From NCBI RefSeq assembly GCF_002086155.1, contig NZ_MVHE01000005.1, positions 1 through 64,000 on the forward strand: a stretch of DNA of 64,000 nucleotides. The letters run 5' to 3'. The position numbers were made by a program, and so were the translations under genes. This DNA is from Mycobacterium angelicum. GTDB lineage: Bacteria; Actinomycetota; Actinomycetes; Mycobacteriales; Mycobacteriaceae. The notes beneath the pieces are model-generated. The model saw only the letters and a program-made list of their open reading frames with translations. It was not told the origin of the DNA and searched no databases. Below, piece after piece: positions 1 to 9,268 of the stretch (its first letter is position 1; each line of letters starts with the position of its first letter).

Positions 1-597
1 GCCCTCCCGCGCATGCCGTCGTGGTGGCCGTTGAACATGACCTGGGGTGGGCTGCCGTCGTCGGTGCCCGTCGGCTACATCGGGTATTTCGTGCTACCGG
101 CGGTGATCGGCGCGGCGCTCGGACAAAAGCTGAGCGCGCGGTTCGGTTTTCTCGGCGCGAAAAACAGACCGCTCACGCTGCTGAGCGTCGGTCTCGTCGT
201 GGGCTTCTGCTGGGCCTTCTTCTTCAACGCGTTCGTCGGCGCCCGGCTCGGCGTCTTCTACTACGGCTACGTGATCCCCGGGCTCGGCGTCTTCGAGGGC
301 ACCAAGCACCAGTACCCGATCTATGACTCGATCGCGCTGGGTGTGCAGATGATGGTGTTCACCTATCTGCTCGGCCGTACGGACGCCCAGGGGCGAAATG
401 TCATCGAGATGTGGGCCGACCGGGCATCGAAGACCCGTCTGCAAGCTTCGGCGCTGTCAGTCGTGGCCGTCATCATTATCGGAAACCTGTTATATGGTGC
501 GGTTTTCGCGCCGCACCTGGTCACCAAACTCGGCGGCTGGGTGACCTCGGGGTCGACGGAGCAGCTCTTCCCCGGCGTACCCAACCAGCCTCGGTAG
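1..597 (+). CDS. AveC-like (spirocyclase family) membrane protein, 3' part
   Basis: The frame is open from base 1 and an internal ATG lies at position 13, so the gene probably begins left of the window. The visible ~198 residues are hydrophobic. There are membrane segments near residues 20-40 and 55-80 and one near 150-175, with a polar loop between them containing a motif like YPIYDSIALG. The layout and the loop resemble actinobacterial AveC-like proteins, named after the avermectin spirocyclase/dehydratase. In mycobacteria these are membrane proteins of unknown substrate. I recognise the family by sequence feel rather than a diagnostic motif, so the call is tentative. No partner gene is visible; the next gene follows after about 90 bases on the same strand. 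Confidence 0.5.
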   Translation, partial: ALPRMPSWWPLNMTWGGLPSSVPVGYIGYFVLPAVIGAALGQKLSARFGFLGAKNRPLTLLSVGLVVGFCWAFFFNAFVGARLGVFYYGYVIPGLGVFEGTKHQYPIYDSIALGVQMMVFTYLLGRTDAQGRNVIEMWADRASKTRLQASALSVVAVIIIGNLLYGAVFAPHLVTKLGGWVTSGSTEQLFPGVPNQPR

Positions 598-690
598 GTC
601 GGTCAAGACTCGATAAAGCCGAGCTATCGATTTCCTCAATTATTCGAAGCACCGCACCACTATTGGCTCCCGCAATGACAGACTGCGACG

Positions 691-1182
691 ATGCGAATCG
701 CTGCTTGGGTCGCGCTCGTCGCCGTTCTCTGCGTATTGAATCCACTGGCAACACCTGCCCACGCCGCACCACCGACGTGCGGGGTCAACCTGAGTGCCCC
801 CGAGGTGCAGGCAGCGATCACCTCGTTACCGGCTCTGCCGCAAAACTATCCGTGGAGCACCAACCCGAAGAGCTTCGACCCGAGCAGCAACTACAACCCG
901 TGTCTGACCCTGTCGGCGGTCATCATCACCGTGGACGGAGCGACCGGCGGCTCACCCGATCTGGCGCTGCTGTTCCACAAGGGCAGTTTCGTCGGGGTGG
1001 GTACGTCGAAGGCCTATCCGTTCACGTCGCTCAACGGTGCGCAGACAACGGATGACATCGTGGCGCTCAATTACAAGGATGGCCGCAACGTCTGCACCGC
1101 GTGCACCGGACCGACCACCACCGTGCGGTACCAGTGGCAAAACGACCATGTCGCGATGTTGGATCCGGCGCCGACGTGGTGA
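691..1182 (+). CDS. Secreted LppP/LprE-family protein
   Basis: This 163-residue protein has a clear Sec signal peptide. A short basic start is followed by a hydrophobic stretch to about residue 22 and an AHA-AP cleavage site near residue 25. The mature part resembles the LppP/LprE domain of mycobacteria: a segment of the type tLSAVIITVDGATGGSPDLALLFH, split here for brevity, followed by a short YQW/Y-rich end. True LppP/LprE proteins carry a lipobox cysteine; none is present at this cleavage site, so the protein is probably released rather than lipidated. Four cysteines (two near residues 27 and 70, and a CTAC pair near 137-140) could form disulfides. It is convergent with the GH5-type gene, ending only 4 bases from it. 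Function is unknown. Confidence 0.6.
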   Translation: MRIAAWVALVAVLCVLNPLATPAHAAPPTCGVNLSAPEVQAAITSLPALPQNYPWSTNPKSFDPSSNYNPCLTLSAVIITVDGATGGSPDLALLFHKGSFVGVGTSKAYPFTSLNGAQTTDDIVALNYKDGRNVCTACTGPTTTVRYQWQNDHVAMLDPAPTW

Positions 1183-1186
1183 GGTG

Positions 1187-2323
1187 TCAGTCTCGGGTCT
1201 GCACGCCGCCCAGTGTGCGGATCGTCTGAATTTCACTGCCCTGAAAGGGGCGTCCGTCGGGGAGTAAGAGGTCGCTGAACCACACCTTCGGCGGCGTGGG
1301 GGATGGGTGCTCCCAGGAACTCCACGGCTGGTACGTCTGGGTCTTCCCGGCGACCAAACCCCAGTTGAACGCACCGACGTTGTGTCGCTTGGCAATCGGC
1401 AGAATGCCTTCGACGGTGCTGCCCATGGAACGGGCCAGGTACTCGGTGCAGATGATCGGCCTGCCCAGCGGGGCGAGTTCGGCGATGCGCCCCTCGAATT
1501 CGGCCGGTTTGGCGTAGGAGTGAAACGTGATCACATCGGCGTTGTCGAGTTGAATGCCGCTGATCGCGCTGCGGCTCCCCGGATCTCCCCAGTTGCCTTG
1601 CCAGACGCCGCTGGTCAGTGGTTGAACCGGATCGACCGCGCGGGCCCACCGAAACACCTGGGGGAGCAGCTCGGCAACCCGCTCCACCTTGTCCTTGCGT
1701 TCCACCTTGCGATAGACGCGCGCGGGATTGTCGGGTTCGTTCCACAGGTCCCAACCCAAAATCCTTTCGTCAGAACGGAATTGGGTCAGTACGCCGGTGA
1801 CGTAGTCGTACAGGACGCTGGCGTAGCGGCGGTCGTCGATGTGTTCAGCACCCGGGCTCTGCACCCAGCCGGAATTGTGCACCCCCGGTCTCGGCGCACG
1901 CTGACGGCCGGCCCTGGGGAACGGGTCCCAGCAGGAGTCGAACAAGACGAACAGCGGCTTGATGCCGTGGCTTGCCGCGATCGTGACGAACTGGCCCAGG
2001 CGGCTGGAAAAGCCCTGGCGATCCTGGGCCCACAGCTGATCGTGCAGAAACACCCGCACGGTGTTGAACCCGTGCGAGCGGGCCACGGCGAGTTCGGCGT
2101 CGATGCGACGGGGGTCGTAGGTCCCCGGTTGAAACATCTCGAGCTGGTTGATGGCCGTCGAGGTGATGTAGTTGGTGCCGACGAGCCAGCCGTGCGCTTG
2201 ATACCAGCTGTTCGCCCGGTCAGCGCTCCACCGGCCGGGTTCGGCTGCAGCGCGCGGTGTTTGGACCAACGCAGCACCAACCGCCAGAGCCAGCGGTAGC
2301 TTGAGGGCCGTTCGACGGTGCAC
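1187..2323 (-). CDS. Secreted glycoside hydrolase, GH5-like (cellulase/mannanase fold)
   Basis: A 378-residue exported enzyme predicted to hydrolyse beta-glycosidic bonds. The N-terminus has a twin-arginine-like signal (RR at 3-4, Leu at 7, hydrophobic to about 21, AAA cleavage near 27). The rest fits a (beta/alpha)8 clan-A hydrolase. WNEP at 194-197 supplies the presumed acid/base Glu196, a FHSY segment lies near 267-270, and TEY at 293-295 supplies the presumed nucleophile Glu294. The spacing of about 100 residues between the two glutamates is normal for GH5 and its relatives. The natural substrate cannot be read from sequence; an alpha-glucan or a cell-wall or plant beta-glycan are both possible. 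It stands alone, with HxlR on the same strand about 140 bases upstream. Confidence 0.78.
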   Translation of the reverse strand: MHRRTALKLPLALAVGAALVQTPRAAAEPGRWSADRANSWYQAHGWLVGTNYITSTAINQLEMFQPGTYDPRRIDAELAVARSHGFNTVRVFLHDQLWAQDRQGFSSRLGQFVTIAASHGIKPLFVLFDSCWDPFPRAGRQRAPRPGVHNSGWVQSPGAEHIDDRRYASVLYDYVTGVLTQFRSDERILGWDLWNEPDNPARVYRKVERKDKVERVAELLPQVFRWARAVDPVQPLTSGVWQGNWGDPGSRSAISGIQLDNADVITFHSYAKPAEFEGRIAELAPLGRPIICTEYLARSMGSTVEGILPIAKRHNVGAFNWGLVAGKTQTYQPWSSWEHPSPTPPKVWFSDLLLPDGRPFQGSEIQTIRTLGGVQTRD

Positions 2324-2461
2324 GAACTGACGATAATTTTTGCCGACGCCTTGCCCCGGCTTATCCGGCGACGTGTTTAGCCTTGCTTATCGATTCGCAA
2401 TTGTTGAGGTTGGGAATCGTTATTTGTGGGCGACCGCAAGGGATCGCGAATGCGTGCCCGG

Positions 2462-2932
2462 TTAACTGTTCTCGGTCCGAAAACCCGGTCCCGCCTCCGG
2501 CGTCACGTTTCGCGCGGTGATCTCGTCGCCGCAGTGGGCGCAGATCAAGCGCGCATCGAGAAACTCACCGCAAGTGTTGTGGCGCAGCAGAATCGGCGGT
2601 CCGCCGGGGTGGGGCAGGTGCTCGTCACCCCAGCGCATCAGGACGACGATCGCGCCGAAGAGTTCGTGGCCCGCCTCGGTGAGCCGGTACTCGTGGCGCT
2701 CGGGGTCTCGCGAGTAGGGCACCCGGTCGAGCAAGCCCATCTCGACGAGCATCCGCAGCCGCGAGGACAACGTGGGACGCGGAATGCTGAGGTTGCGTGC
2801 GAGCTGACCGAACCGCTGCACGCCGAAGAACGCCTCGCGCAGGATGAGCAGCGTCCATCGCTCGCCGACCAGCTCGAGTGCGCGGCCAACCGACTCGCCT
2901 TCGAAGCGGTGCGACAGATCGGCAGCAGACAT
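2462..2932 (-). CDS. HxlR-family winged-helix regulator with C-terminal Cys cluster
   Basis: A 156-residue MarR-like winged-helix regulator. Residues 17-100 carry the HxlR signature: a GERWTLLILREAF helix, an IPRPTLSSRLR recognition helix at about 50-60, and a wing with RHEYRLT at 79-85. After the HTH domain is a tail with Cys121, Cys131 and Cys134 plus His118, which looks like a small zinc- or redox-binding site and is not part of the minimal HxlR fold. It is transcribed divergently from a three-gene oxidoreductase operon; the 58-base gap holds three copies of a 17-base operator-like sequence. It therefore very probably represses or activates that operon and itself. HxlR proteins commonly sense reactive electrophiles or oxidants through cysteine. 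Confidence 0.88.
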   Translation of the reverse strand: MSAADLSHRFEGESVGRALELVGERWTLLILREAFFGVQRFGQLARNLSIPRPTLSSRLRMLVEMGLLDRVPYSRDPERHEYRLTEAGHELFGAIVVLMRWGDEHLPHPGGPPILLRHNTCGEFLDARLICAHCGDEITARNVTPEAGPGFRTENS

Positions 2933-2990
2933 AGTTCAATCACTGTACCCGGTTCAATTACTGAACCATAGGTGGTAACTTGACTGAACC
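2933..2990. promoter_or_regulatory. Triple operator-like repeat between HxlR and the oxidoreductase operon
   Basis: The best copy, GGTTCAATTACTGAACC at 2951-2967, is a perfect 6-bp inverted repeat around a 5-bp spacer. A degenerate copy AGTTCAATCACTGTACC lies at 2933-2949, 18 bases upstream. A third, GGTAACTTGACTGAACC at 2974-2990, keeps the right half-site exactly and runs up to the ATG at 2991. Together they fill the divergent promoter and overlap both start codons, as expected for autorepression plus control of the operon. The binding protein is inferred to be the adjacent HxlR regulator. Confidence 0.75.
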
Positions 2991-4121
2991 ATGAGCCACA
3001 GCGACACCGATATCGAGACCCTCGCCGAGAAGATCGCACTCTGCGCCCGCGAGTTGTCGGCGGACATCGATCGCGACCGGCGGCTTCCCGACGCGCTGGT
3101 GACCCGGCTTAACGAGGCCGGACTATTGCGAGCCACCATGCCCCGCGAGGTCGACGCGCTGGAGTTGGCCCCCGGCCCGGCCCTGAGGTGCGCCGAAGCG
3201 ATCGCGCGCGGCGACGCCTCGGCCGGATGGTGCGTCTCGATCGCGATCACCAGCGCCCTGCTGGTCGCCTACCTGCCATCGTCGGCCCGTGACGAAATGT
3301 TCGGTGGCGGAACGGGAGTCGCGGCGGGGGTTTGGGCGCCGCGCGGCAAGGCGAAATCGGTCGACGGCGGAGTCGTGGTGTCGGGGCGCTGGCCGTTCTG
3401 CAGCGGGATCAACCACGCCGACATGATGTTCGCCGGCTGCTTCATCGACGAGCGGCGGGTGCCCTCGGTGGTCGCGCTGCCCAAGGACGACCTGCGGGTG
3501 CTCGACACCTGGCACACGCTGGGCCTGCGCGGCACCGGCAGCCATGACAGCGTCGCCGACGAGGTCTTCGTGCCCGCCAATCGCGTGTTCTCGGTATTCG
3601 ACGGGCCGGCCATCGACCGGCCGCTGTACCGCTTCCCCGTGTTCGGATTCTTCGCGTTGTCGATCGGTGCGGCCGCGCTGGGCAATGCGCGTGCCGCGAT
3701 CGACGACCTCGTCGAACTGGCCGGCGGCAAGAAGGGGCTGGGCGCCACCCGCACCCTGGCCGAGCGCCCGGCGACCCAAGCCGGCGTCGCAACGGCCGAA
3801 GCGGCATTGGGGGCCGCCCGCGCGCTCTACTACGAGGCAATCGACGCCGCCTGGCAGGCCAGTCACGAATCTGCCGCGGTACCAGTGGCATTGCGCAATC
3901 GGCTGCGGTTGGCGGCCACCCATGCGGCGCGCACGTCGGCCGATGTGGTGCGCAACATGTACGACCTCGCGGGAGGCAGCGCCATCTACGACGGCGCGCC
4001 CCTGCAGCGCCGATTCCGTGACGCGTTCACGGCCACCGCACACTTCCAGGTCAACGAGGCGTCGCGCGAGCTGCCCGGCCGCGTACTGCTCGACCAGCCG
4101 GCCGACGTATCGATGCTGTGA
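2991..4121 (+). CDS. Acyl-CoA-dehydrogenase-fold flavoprotein, probable group D monooxygenase (HsaA/HpaB-like)
   Basis: A 376-residue flavoenzyme of the acyl-CoA dehydrogenase superfamily. An all-alpha N-terminal domain (about 10-110) contains GDASAGWCVSI. A beta domain (about 115-220) carries WPFCSGINHAD and the LGLRGTGSHD loop, and a C-terminal four-helix domain ends with an RRFRDAFTATAHFQV segment. The GWxVsi and FCSG motifs and the His-rich C-terminal pattern are those of flavin-dependent hydroxylases such as HsaA and of related desulfurisation or nitroalkane enzymes, rather than fatty acyl-CoA dehydrogenases. I therefore infer a reduced-flavin monooxygenase acting on a small aromatic or xenobiotic substrate. 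It is first in an operon with a luciferase-like oxidoreductase and a quinone-reductase-like enzyme. Control is probably by HxlR. Confidence 0.75.
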   Translation: MSHSDTDIETLAEKIALCARELSADIDRDRRLPDALVTRLNEAGLLRATMPREVDALELAPGPALRCAEAIARGDASAGWCVSIAITSALLVAYLPSSARDEMFGGGTGVAAGVWAPRGKAKSVDGGVVVSGRWPFCSGINHADMMFAGCFIDERRVPSVVALPKDDLRVLDTWHTLGLRGTGSHDSVADEVFVPANRVFSVFDGPAIDRPLYRFPVFGFFALSIGAAALGNARAAIDDLVELAGGKKGLGATRTLAERPATQAGVATAEAALGAARALYYEAIDAAWQASHESAAVPVALRNRLRLAATHAARTSADVVRNMYDLAGGSAIYDGAPLQRRFRDAFTATAHFQVNEASRELPGRVLLDQPADVSML

Positions 4122-5085
4122 CCGATTACGAAGTGGTCCTGCCGTTTTGGCTGGACCGGCCCGACATCGAGGCAATGGACGTCGCGCTGGCGGCATCGGA
4201 TGCGGGCTTCGCTGCGGTGTGGATCGGCGAGATGGCCACCTACGATGCGTTCGCACTCGCCACCGCGATCGGGCTGCGCGCGCCCGGAATGCCTTTGAAG
4301 ATCGGGCCGCTCGCGGTGGGCGTTCGCGGTCCGGTGACATTGGCGCTGGGGGCAAGTTCGGTCGCCTCCCTCACCGGCAACCGGGTCGACATCGCACTGG
4401 GCGCCTCCAGCCCGATGATCGTGGCCGGCTGGCACCAGCGCCGCTGGGATCACCATGTGGCGGTCATGCGCGAAACGATCGACTGCCTGCGCTCGATGCT
4501 GGACGGCGCTCGCGTCGACTACACCGGCCGCTACGTCAGCAGCCACGGCTTTCGGCTGCGCAGCCCGGCACCCGAGACGCGAATTGCGTTGGGGGCGTTC
4601 GGGCCTGGCATGATTCGGTTGGGCGCGCGGCAAGCCGACGAGATCGCGCTCAACCTTTCTTCGCCGGAGCGCGTCGCGCAGGTACGTGCGATGGTCGACG
4701 CCGCGGCCACGCAGGCCGGCCGGTCCGCGCCGCGCCTGACGGTGTGGGTGCCGGCCGCCGTCGACCCCGGTGACGCCGCCCACGCCCAGCTGGCTGCTCA
4801 GCTCGCGGTGTATCTTGCCCCGCCGGGTTACGGGGAAATGTTCAGCGCCTTGGGTTTTGGCGATCTCGTCGGCAAGGCGCGGGCCGGGACGACACGCCGC
4901 GAACTGGCCGCCGCCATCCCCGTCGAGTTGCTGCGGGCGGTGTGCGCCTTGGGTGATGCCGGCCAAGTCGCGGCGGGCTTGCGCGCCTACCGGGACGCCG
5001 GCGCCGACTGTGTCGCAATCGTGCCGTCTACCGCCGAAGATCCGGGAGGGCGGGCGACCCTCCACGCAATAGCAGGGAGACACCA

Positions 5086-5089
<4 letters not shown>
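4118..5089 (+). CDS. LLM-class F420/flavin-dependent oxidoreductase
   Basis: A 323-residue TIM-barrel protein of the luciferase-like monooxygenase class. The start GTG overlaps the previous stop by 4 bases (GTGA), indicating translational coupling. The core features are a first strand leading to a PDIEAMDVALAASDAGF helix, a VWIGE strand, a GNRVDIALGASS turn, and a DCLRSMLDGARVDYTGRY segment typical of F420-dependent members. It resembles the mycobacterial MSMEG_3544-type subfamily. The cofactor is inferred as F420 from family and organism; FMN cannot be excluded. In this operon it may share or relay reducing power with the flavoprotein upstream and the quinone-reductase-like enzyme downstream. 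Confidence 0.78.
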
Positions 5090-6099
<1,010 letters not shown>

Positions 6100-6187
6100 G
6101 TGCGCACCTACGGCTTTGAGTGGGCGTCCTTGGCGGCGATTCGCCGCTGAGGCCTGCGCAGGTTCACACTCAAAGCCACGGGTGCAC
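6100..6187. repeat. Long interrupted inverted repeat with nested hairpin between convergent genes
   Basis: Left arm 6100-6122 and right arm 6167-6187 pair over about 20 bases with a few mismatches, including a perfect 11-bp core GGCTTTGAGTG / CACTCAAAGCC. Inside lies a second hairpin, GCGGCGA-tt-CGCCGC-like, at about 6133-6147. The element fills the gap between the converging oxidoreductase operon and pknE. It could serve as a bidirectional transcription stop (no U-run is seen) or be a copy of a dispersed intergenic repeat. Which of these it is cannot be told from one copy. Confidence 0.6.
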
Positions 6188-6209
6188 AGTAGAAATCGAG
6201 GCCCCGAGC

Positions 6210-8006
6210 TCAGCCGATCAGTTGCGTGAGCCAGCTCGAATCCTGCAGGTTCACACCCTTCTTCCCGTCCCACACGAACGGCGTGCCCTGGGCATTGAGA
6301 CCGGCCAGCGTGCTGTCGGCATTGGCGGTCTTGGTTTGGGCAACGCCGAGATCATCGCCGGACTTGATGCAGTTGATCGCGTTGGTATCGGCGCCAACGG
6401 TTTGCGCCAGATGGGCCAGCTCGATGTCGGTGCGGTCCGACGCGGCGCCCTCCTGAGGCTGAAAGTCGCTGGCGAACAGGCGCGAGTAGAAGCCGGTGTA
6501 GACCTTCGGGTCGTTCTGGCCGGCGACGCAGTAGGTGGCCGCTACCGCCCGGGTCGAGTAGTTCTTCGTATGCGACTGGCCGTCCAGGAAATTCAACAAG
6601 TGATAACGCACGGCCAGTTTCTTGCTGTTTATCGCGGTGTCGATATCGGTGGCATACGACCTGATGAAGGCGCCGCACGGCGGGCAGATCGGCTCGTTGA
6701 AGATGTCGATGGTCGCCGTTGCCGCCGAGCTGCCGACGAATACGCCGTCGTCGAGGACGCGCAGTTCGACCGCGTCGGCCGCCGGTGCCGGCGACGAGGA
6801 CTTCGTCGGGTGCGGTGGGGAGGAGCGCCACGGCTGGGCGAGCGCGACGAGCAGGCCGCCGGTGACGATCATGACCAGGGCGACGGCGGCACCAACCCAG
6901 ATCCACGGTTTGCGGCTGACGGGTGCCGGCGGTTGAGCCCACGGCGGCGCCCCGGTGGTTGCGGTTTGTCCGACGCCCCAGCCCGGAGCGCCGGCCCACG
7001 GAGCCTGCGGAATCGGTCCCGAGGGATACGGCTGCGGGGCCGACGGCGTGCCCCACGCCGAACTGGGCGGCGGTGTGGACGCAAAGCCGCTTGGCTGGGC
7101 GGTGACGTACCCGGGTGGCGGCAGCTGTGCCACCTGGCTGCGTTCCAAGATGTCGGTGGCTCGATCCTGATCTGGTGTGGCCAGCGCCGCATAGGCCGCT
7201 GCGGACAGGTCACCGCAGGTGGCATAGCGATCGGCGGGTTCCTTGGCCATGCCGCGCGCGATCACGGCATCGAACGCGACCGGAACGCCCGGGCGCACGA
7301 CGCTTGGCTGCGGAACTGCCTGGTTCAGGTGTCCACCCATCACGGCGAGCTGGTCACCCCGGTACGGCGGAGATCCGGTCAGACACTCGAAAAGCACACA
7401 GGCCAGGGCGTAGATGTCGGCCCGATACGTCACTTCGCCCTCGCGGAACCGCTCCGGGGCCATGTAGTAGAGGGTGCCCACGGTGCTGCCCAGCTGCGTC
7501 AGCTTCTCGTCGGAGGTGGCGCTGGCGATGCCGAAGTCGACGAGGTAGGCGAAGTCATCGGAGGTGACCAGAATGTTCTCCGGCTTGACGTCGCGGTGTG
7601 ACACACCGGCGGCGTGCGCGGCGTCCAGCGCCGATCCGATCTGCCGGATCACCGCCACCGCACGCGGCGGCGTCAATGGGCCGTAGCGCTTCAAGATGCC
7701 GGCCAGGTCCTTGCCGTCGATCAGGCGCATATCGACGTAAAGCTGGCCGTCGATCTCGCCGTAATCGTGAATCGGAACGACGTGGGGTTCCTGCAGCCGC
7801 CCTGCGGTGCGGGCTTCGCGCTGCATGCGGGTGCGGAAGACCGGATCGGTGGACAGCGTCTGGGACATCAGCTTGAGCGCGACAACTCGTTCCCGGACGG
7901 TGTCTTCGGCTTCGTAGACGTCGCCCATGGCGCCGCGGCCTACCAGCCGTCGCAACCGGTACGGCCCGAACTGCGTACCTTCCCGCGTGTCCGCGGTGTC
8001 ACCCAT
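6210..8006 (-). CDS. pknE: Transmembrane Ser/Thr protein kinase PknE with extracytoplasmic DsbA-like domain
   Basis: A 598-residue receptor-type kinase. Kinase domain 16-275: glycine loop GRGAMG at 23-28, Lys45, catalytic HRDVKPEN with Asp139, DFG with Asp157, and an activation loop with Thr170, Ser174, Thr175 and Thr178. A Pro-rich juxtamembrane stretch (about 290-365) precedes one transmembrane helix at 367-391. Outside is a thioredoxin/DsbA-like domain with CPPC at 441-444 and a later Cys pair. The whole layout and many blocks match M. tuberculosis PknE, which is linked to nitric-oxide and redox stress signalling. The last residues, WLTQLIG, also match its end. Here it sits between a convergent oxidoreductase operon and divergent DUF808, not beside a pknF/ABC transporter as I recall for M. 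tuberculosis. Confidence 0.93.
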   Translation of the reverse strand: MGDTADTREGTQFGPYRLRRLVGRGAMGDVYEAEDTVRERVVALKLMSQTLSTDPVFRTRMQREARTAGRLQEPHVVPIHDYGEIDGQLYVDMRLIDGKDLAGILKRYGPLTPPRAVAVIRQIGSALDAAHAAGVSHRDVKPENILVTSDDFAYLVDFGIASATSDEKLTQLGSTVGTLYYMAPERFREGEVTYRADIYALACVLFECLTGSPPYRGDQLAVMGGHLNQAVPQPSVVRPGVPVAFDAVIARGMAKEPADRYATCGDLSAAAYAALATPDQDRATDILERSQVAQLPPPGYVTAQPSGFASTPPPSSAWGTPSAPQPYPSGPIPQAPWAGAPGWGVGQTATTGAPPWAQPPAPVSRKPWIWVGAAVALVMIVTGGLLVALAQPWRSSPPHPTKSSSPAPAADAVELRVLDDGVFVGSSAATATIDIFNEPICPPCGAFIRSYATDIDTAINSKKLAVRYHLLNFLDGQSHTKNYSTRAVAATYCVAGQNDPKVYTGFYSRLFASDFQPQEGAASDRTDIELAHLAQTVGADTNAINCIKSGDDLGVAQTKTANADSTLAGLNAQGTPFVWDGKKGVNLQDSSWLTQLIG

Positions 8007-8191
8007 CCCCGACTCTCCTCACCCCGCGGTGGCGGGCCAGCATAAGGCTAATGGTTTGGATAGCTGCTGGGCACGGTGACAGCCGCAGAATGCGCCGATT
8101 CGGTGGATGGGCAGCGCAGCTAAATGGGTAACAAGTGTTATGTGGACGGCCTGACGACCCGAGTACCCTGCAACGCCATGGGGAAGCCGCG

Positions 8192-9103
8192 ATGAGTGCG
8201 GGCCTCTTCGGGCTCCTGGACGACGTGGCCGCGCTGGCACGGCTAACCGCGGCCTCCGTCAAGGACATCGGGGGCATCGCGCCTGCCACCGGCCGCGCCA
8301 CCGCTAAGGCCGCCGGAGTGGTCATCGATGACACCGCGGTGACACCCCAATTCATCGACGGGATCAGCGCCGAGCGCGAATTGCCCATCATCAAGCGCAT
8401 CGCGATCGGATCGCTGCGCAACAAGCTGCTGTTCATCCTGCCCGGCGCATTGCTGCTCAGCCAGTTCGTGCCGTGGCTGCTGTTCCCGATCCTGATGCTG
8501 GGCGCCACCTACCTGTGCTACGAAGGCGCCGAGAAAGTGTGGAGCGCCCTGCGCGGTCATGACGCCCGCTCGGAGTCGCCGCAGACCGAGAGTCACATGG
8601 TGAGCGCGGCGATCCGGACCGATTTCATCCTGTCCGCCGAGATCATGGTGATCGCACTGAACGAGGTCGCCCATCAGGCGTTCGTGCCGCGGCTGATCAT
8701 TCTCATCATCGTGGCGCTGGTCATCACCGCCGCGGTGTACGGCGTCGTGGGCGTCATCGTCAAAATGGACGACGTCGGCCTGCACCTGGCCAACACCGCA
8801 TCCCGAATCGGGCGGCCCCTCGGCCGTGCGCTGGTGGCCGGTATGCCCAGGCTGCTGTCGGCGTTGTCGGTCGTCGGTACCGTGGCGATGCTTTGGGTGG
8901 GCGGCCACATTTTGCTGATGGGCAGCGACAAGCTGGGCTGGCACACGCCGTACGGCTTGGTTCACCACGCCGAGGCTTACGTGCACCACGGGGTTTTCGG
9001 CTGGTTGGTCAGCACCGGTATTTCGGCGGTGGTGGGCCTGGTCGTCGGAGCGCTGGCGGTCACCGTCGTCACCGCCGGAAAGCTGTTGCGCAGACGCGGC
9101 TGA
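8192..9103 (+). CDS. DUF808 (YedI-like) inner-membrane protein
   Basis: A 303-residue polytopic membrane protein. The start at 8192 was chosen because the protein then begins MSAGLFGLLDDVAALAR, the invariant family N-terminus; an in-frame ATG 57 bases earlier adds unrelated sequence. A conserved block PIIKRIAIGSLRNKLLF near 72-88 leads into hydrophobic helices at about 85-125, 165-195, 215-245 and 270-295. DUF808 proteins are widespread in bacteria with no proven function. It is divergent from pknE; the 185-base gap presumably holds both promoters. A short CGCGG/CCGCG hairpin overlaps its stop. Confidence 0.85.
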   Translation: MSAGLFGLLDDVAALARLTAASVKDIGGIAPATGRATAKAAGVVIDDTAVTPQFIDGISAERELPIIKRIAIGSLRNKLLFILPGALLLSQFVPWLLFPILMLGATYLCYEGAEKVWSALRGHDARSESPQTESHMVSAAIRTDFILSAEIMVIALNEVAHQAFVPRLIILIIVALVITAAVYGVVGVIVKMDDVGLHLANTASRIGRPLGRALVAGMPRLLSALSVVGTVAMLWVGGHILLMGSDKLGWHTPYGLVHHAEAYVHHGVFGWLVSTGISAVVGLVVGALAVTVVTAGKLLRRRG

Positions 9104-9268
9104 TCCGCGGCAAGCTTAGCTAGCGTTCCGTCCGCGCGTCCCAGATCTGTTGCGTATCAAGGCTGATCGACCGGTGGTGGCTCTGCTGAAAATTACGACC
9201 GCCGGCTCGCAGGTCGACGCCGTCACTGCGGGAGCGCATCGGCGCGCGGTAGACGGCCCTCATGTGAC

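Noticed and set aside
3123..4355. 410-codon minus-strand frame over the flavoprotein gene
   Set aside because: Arg/His-rich composition with no recognisable motif, and fully covered by two well-supported genes on the plus strand.
6120..7601. 493-codon plus-strand frame
   Set aside because: It is antisense to pknE, whose protein matches the family end to end.
9095..9109. Small CGCGG/CCGCG hairpin at the DUF808 stop as a terminator
   Set aside because: Five-base stem, overlaps the stop codon and has no U-run; not enough to call a terminator.
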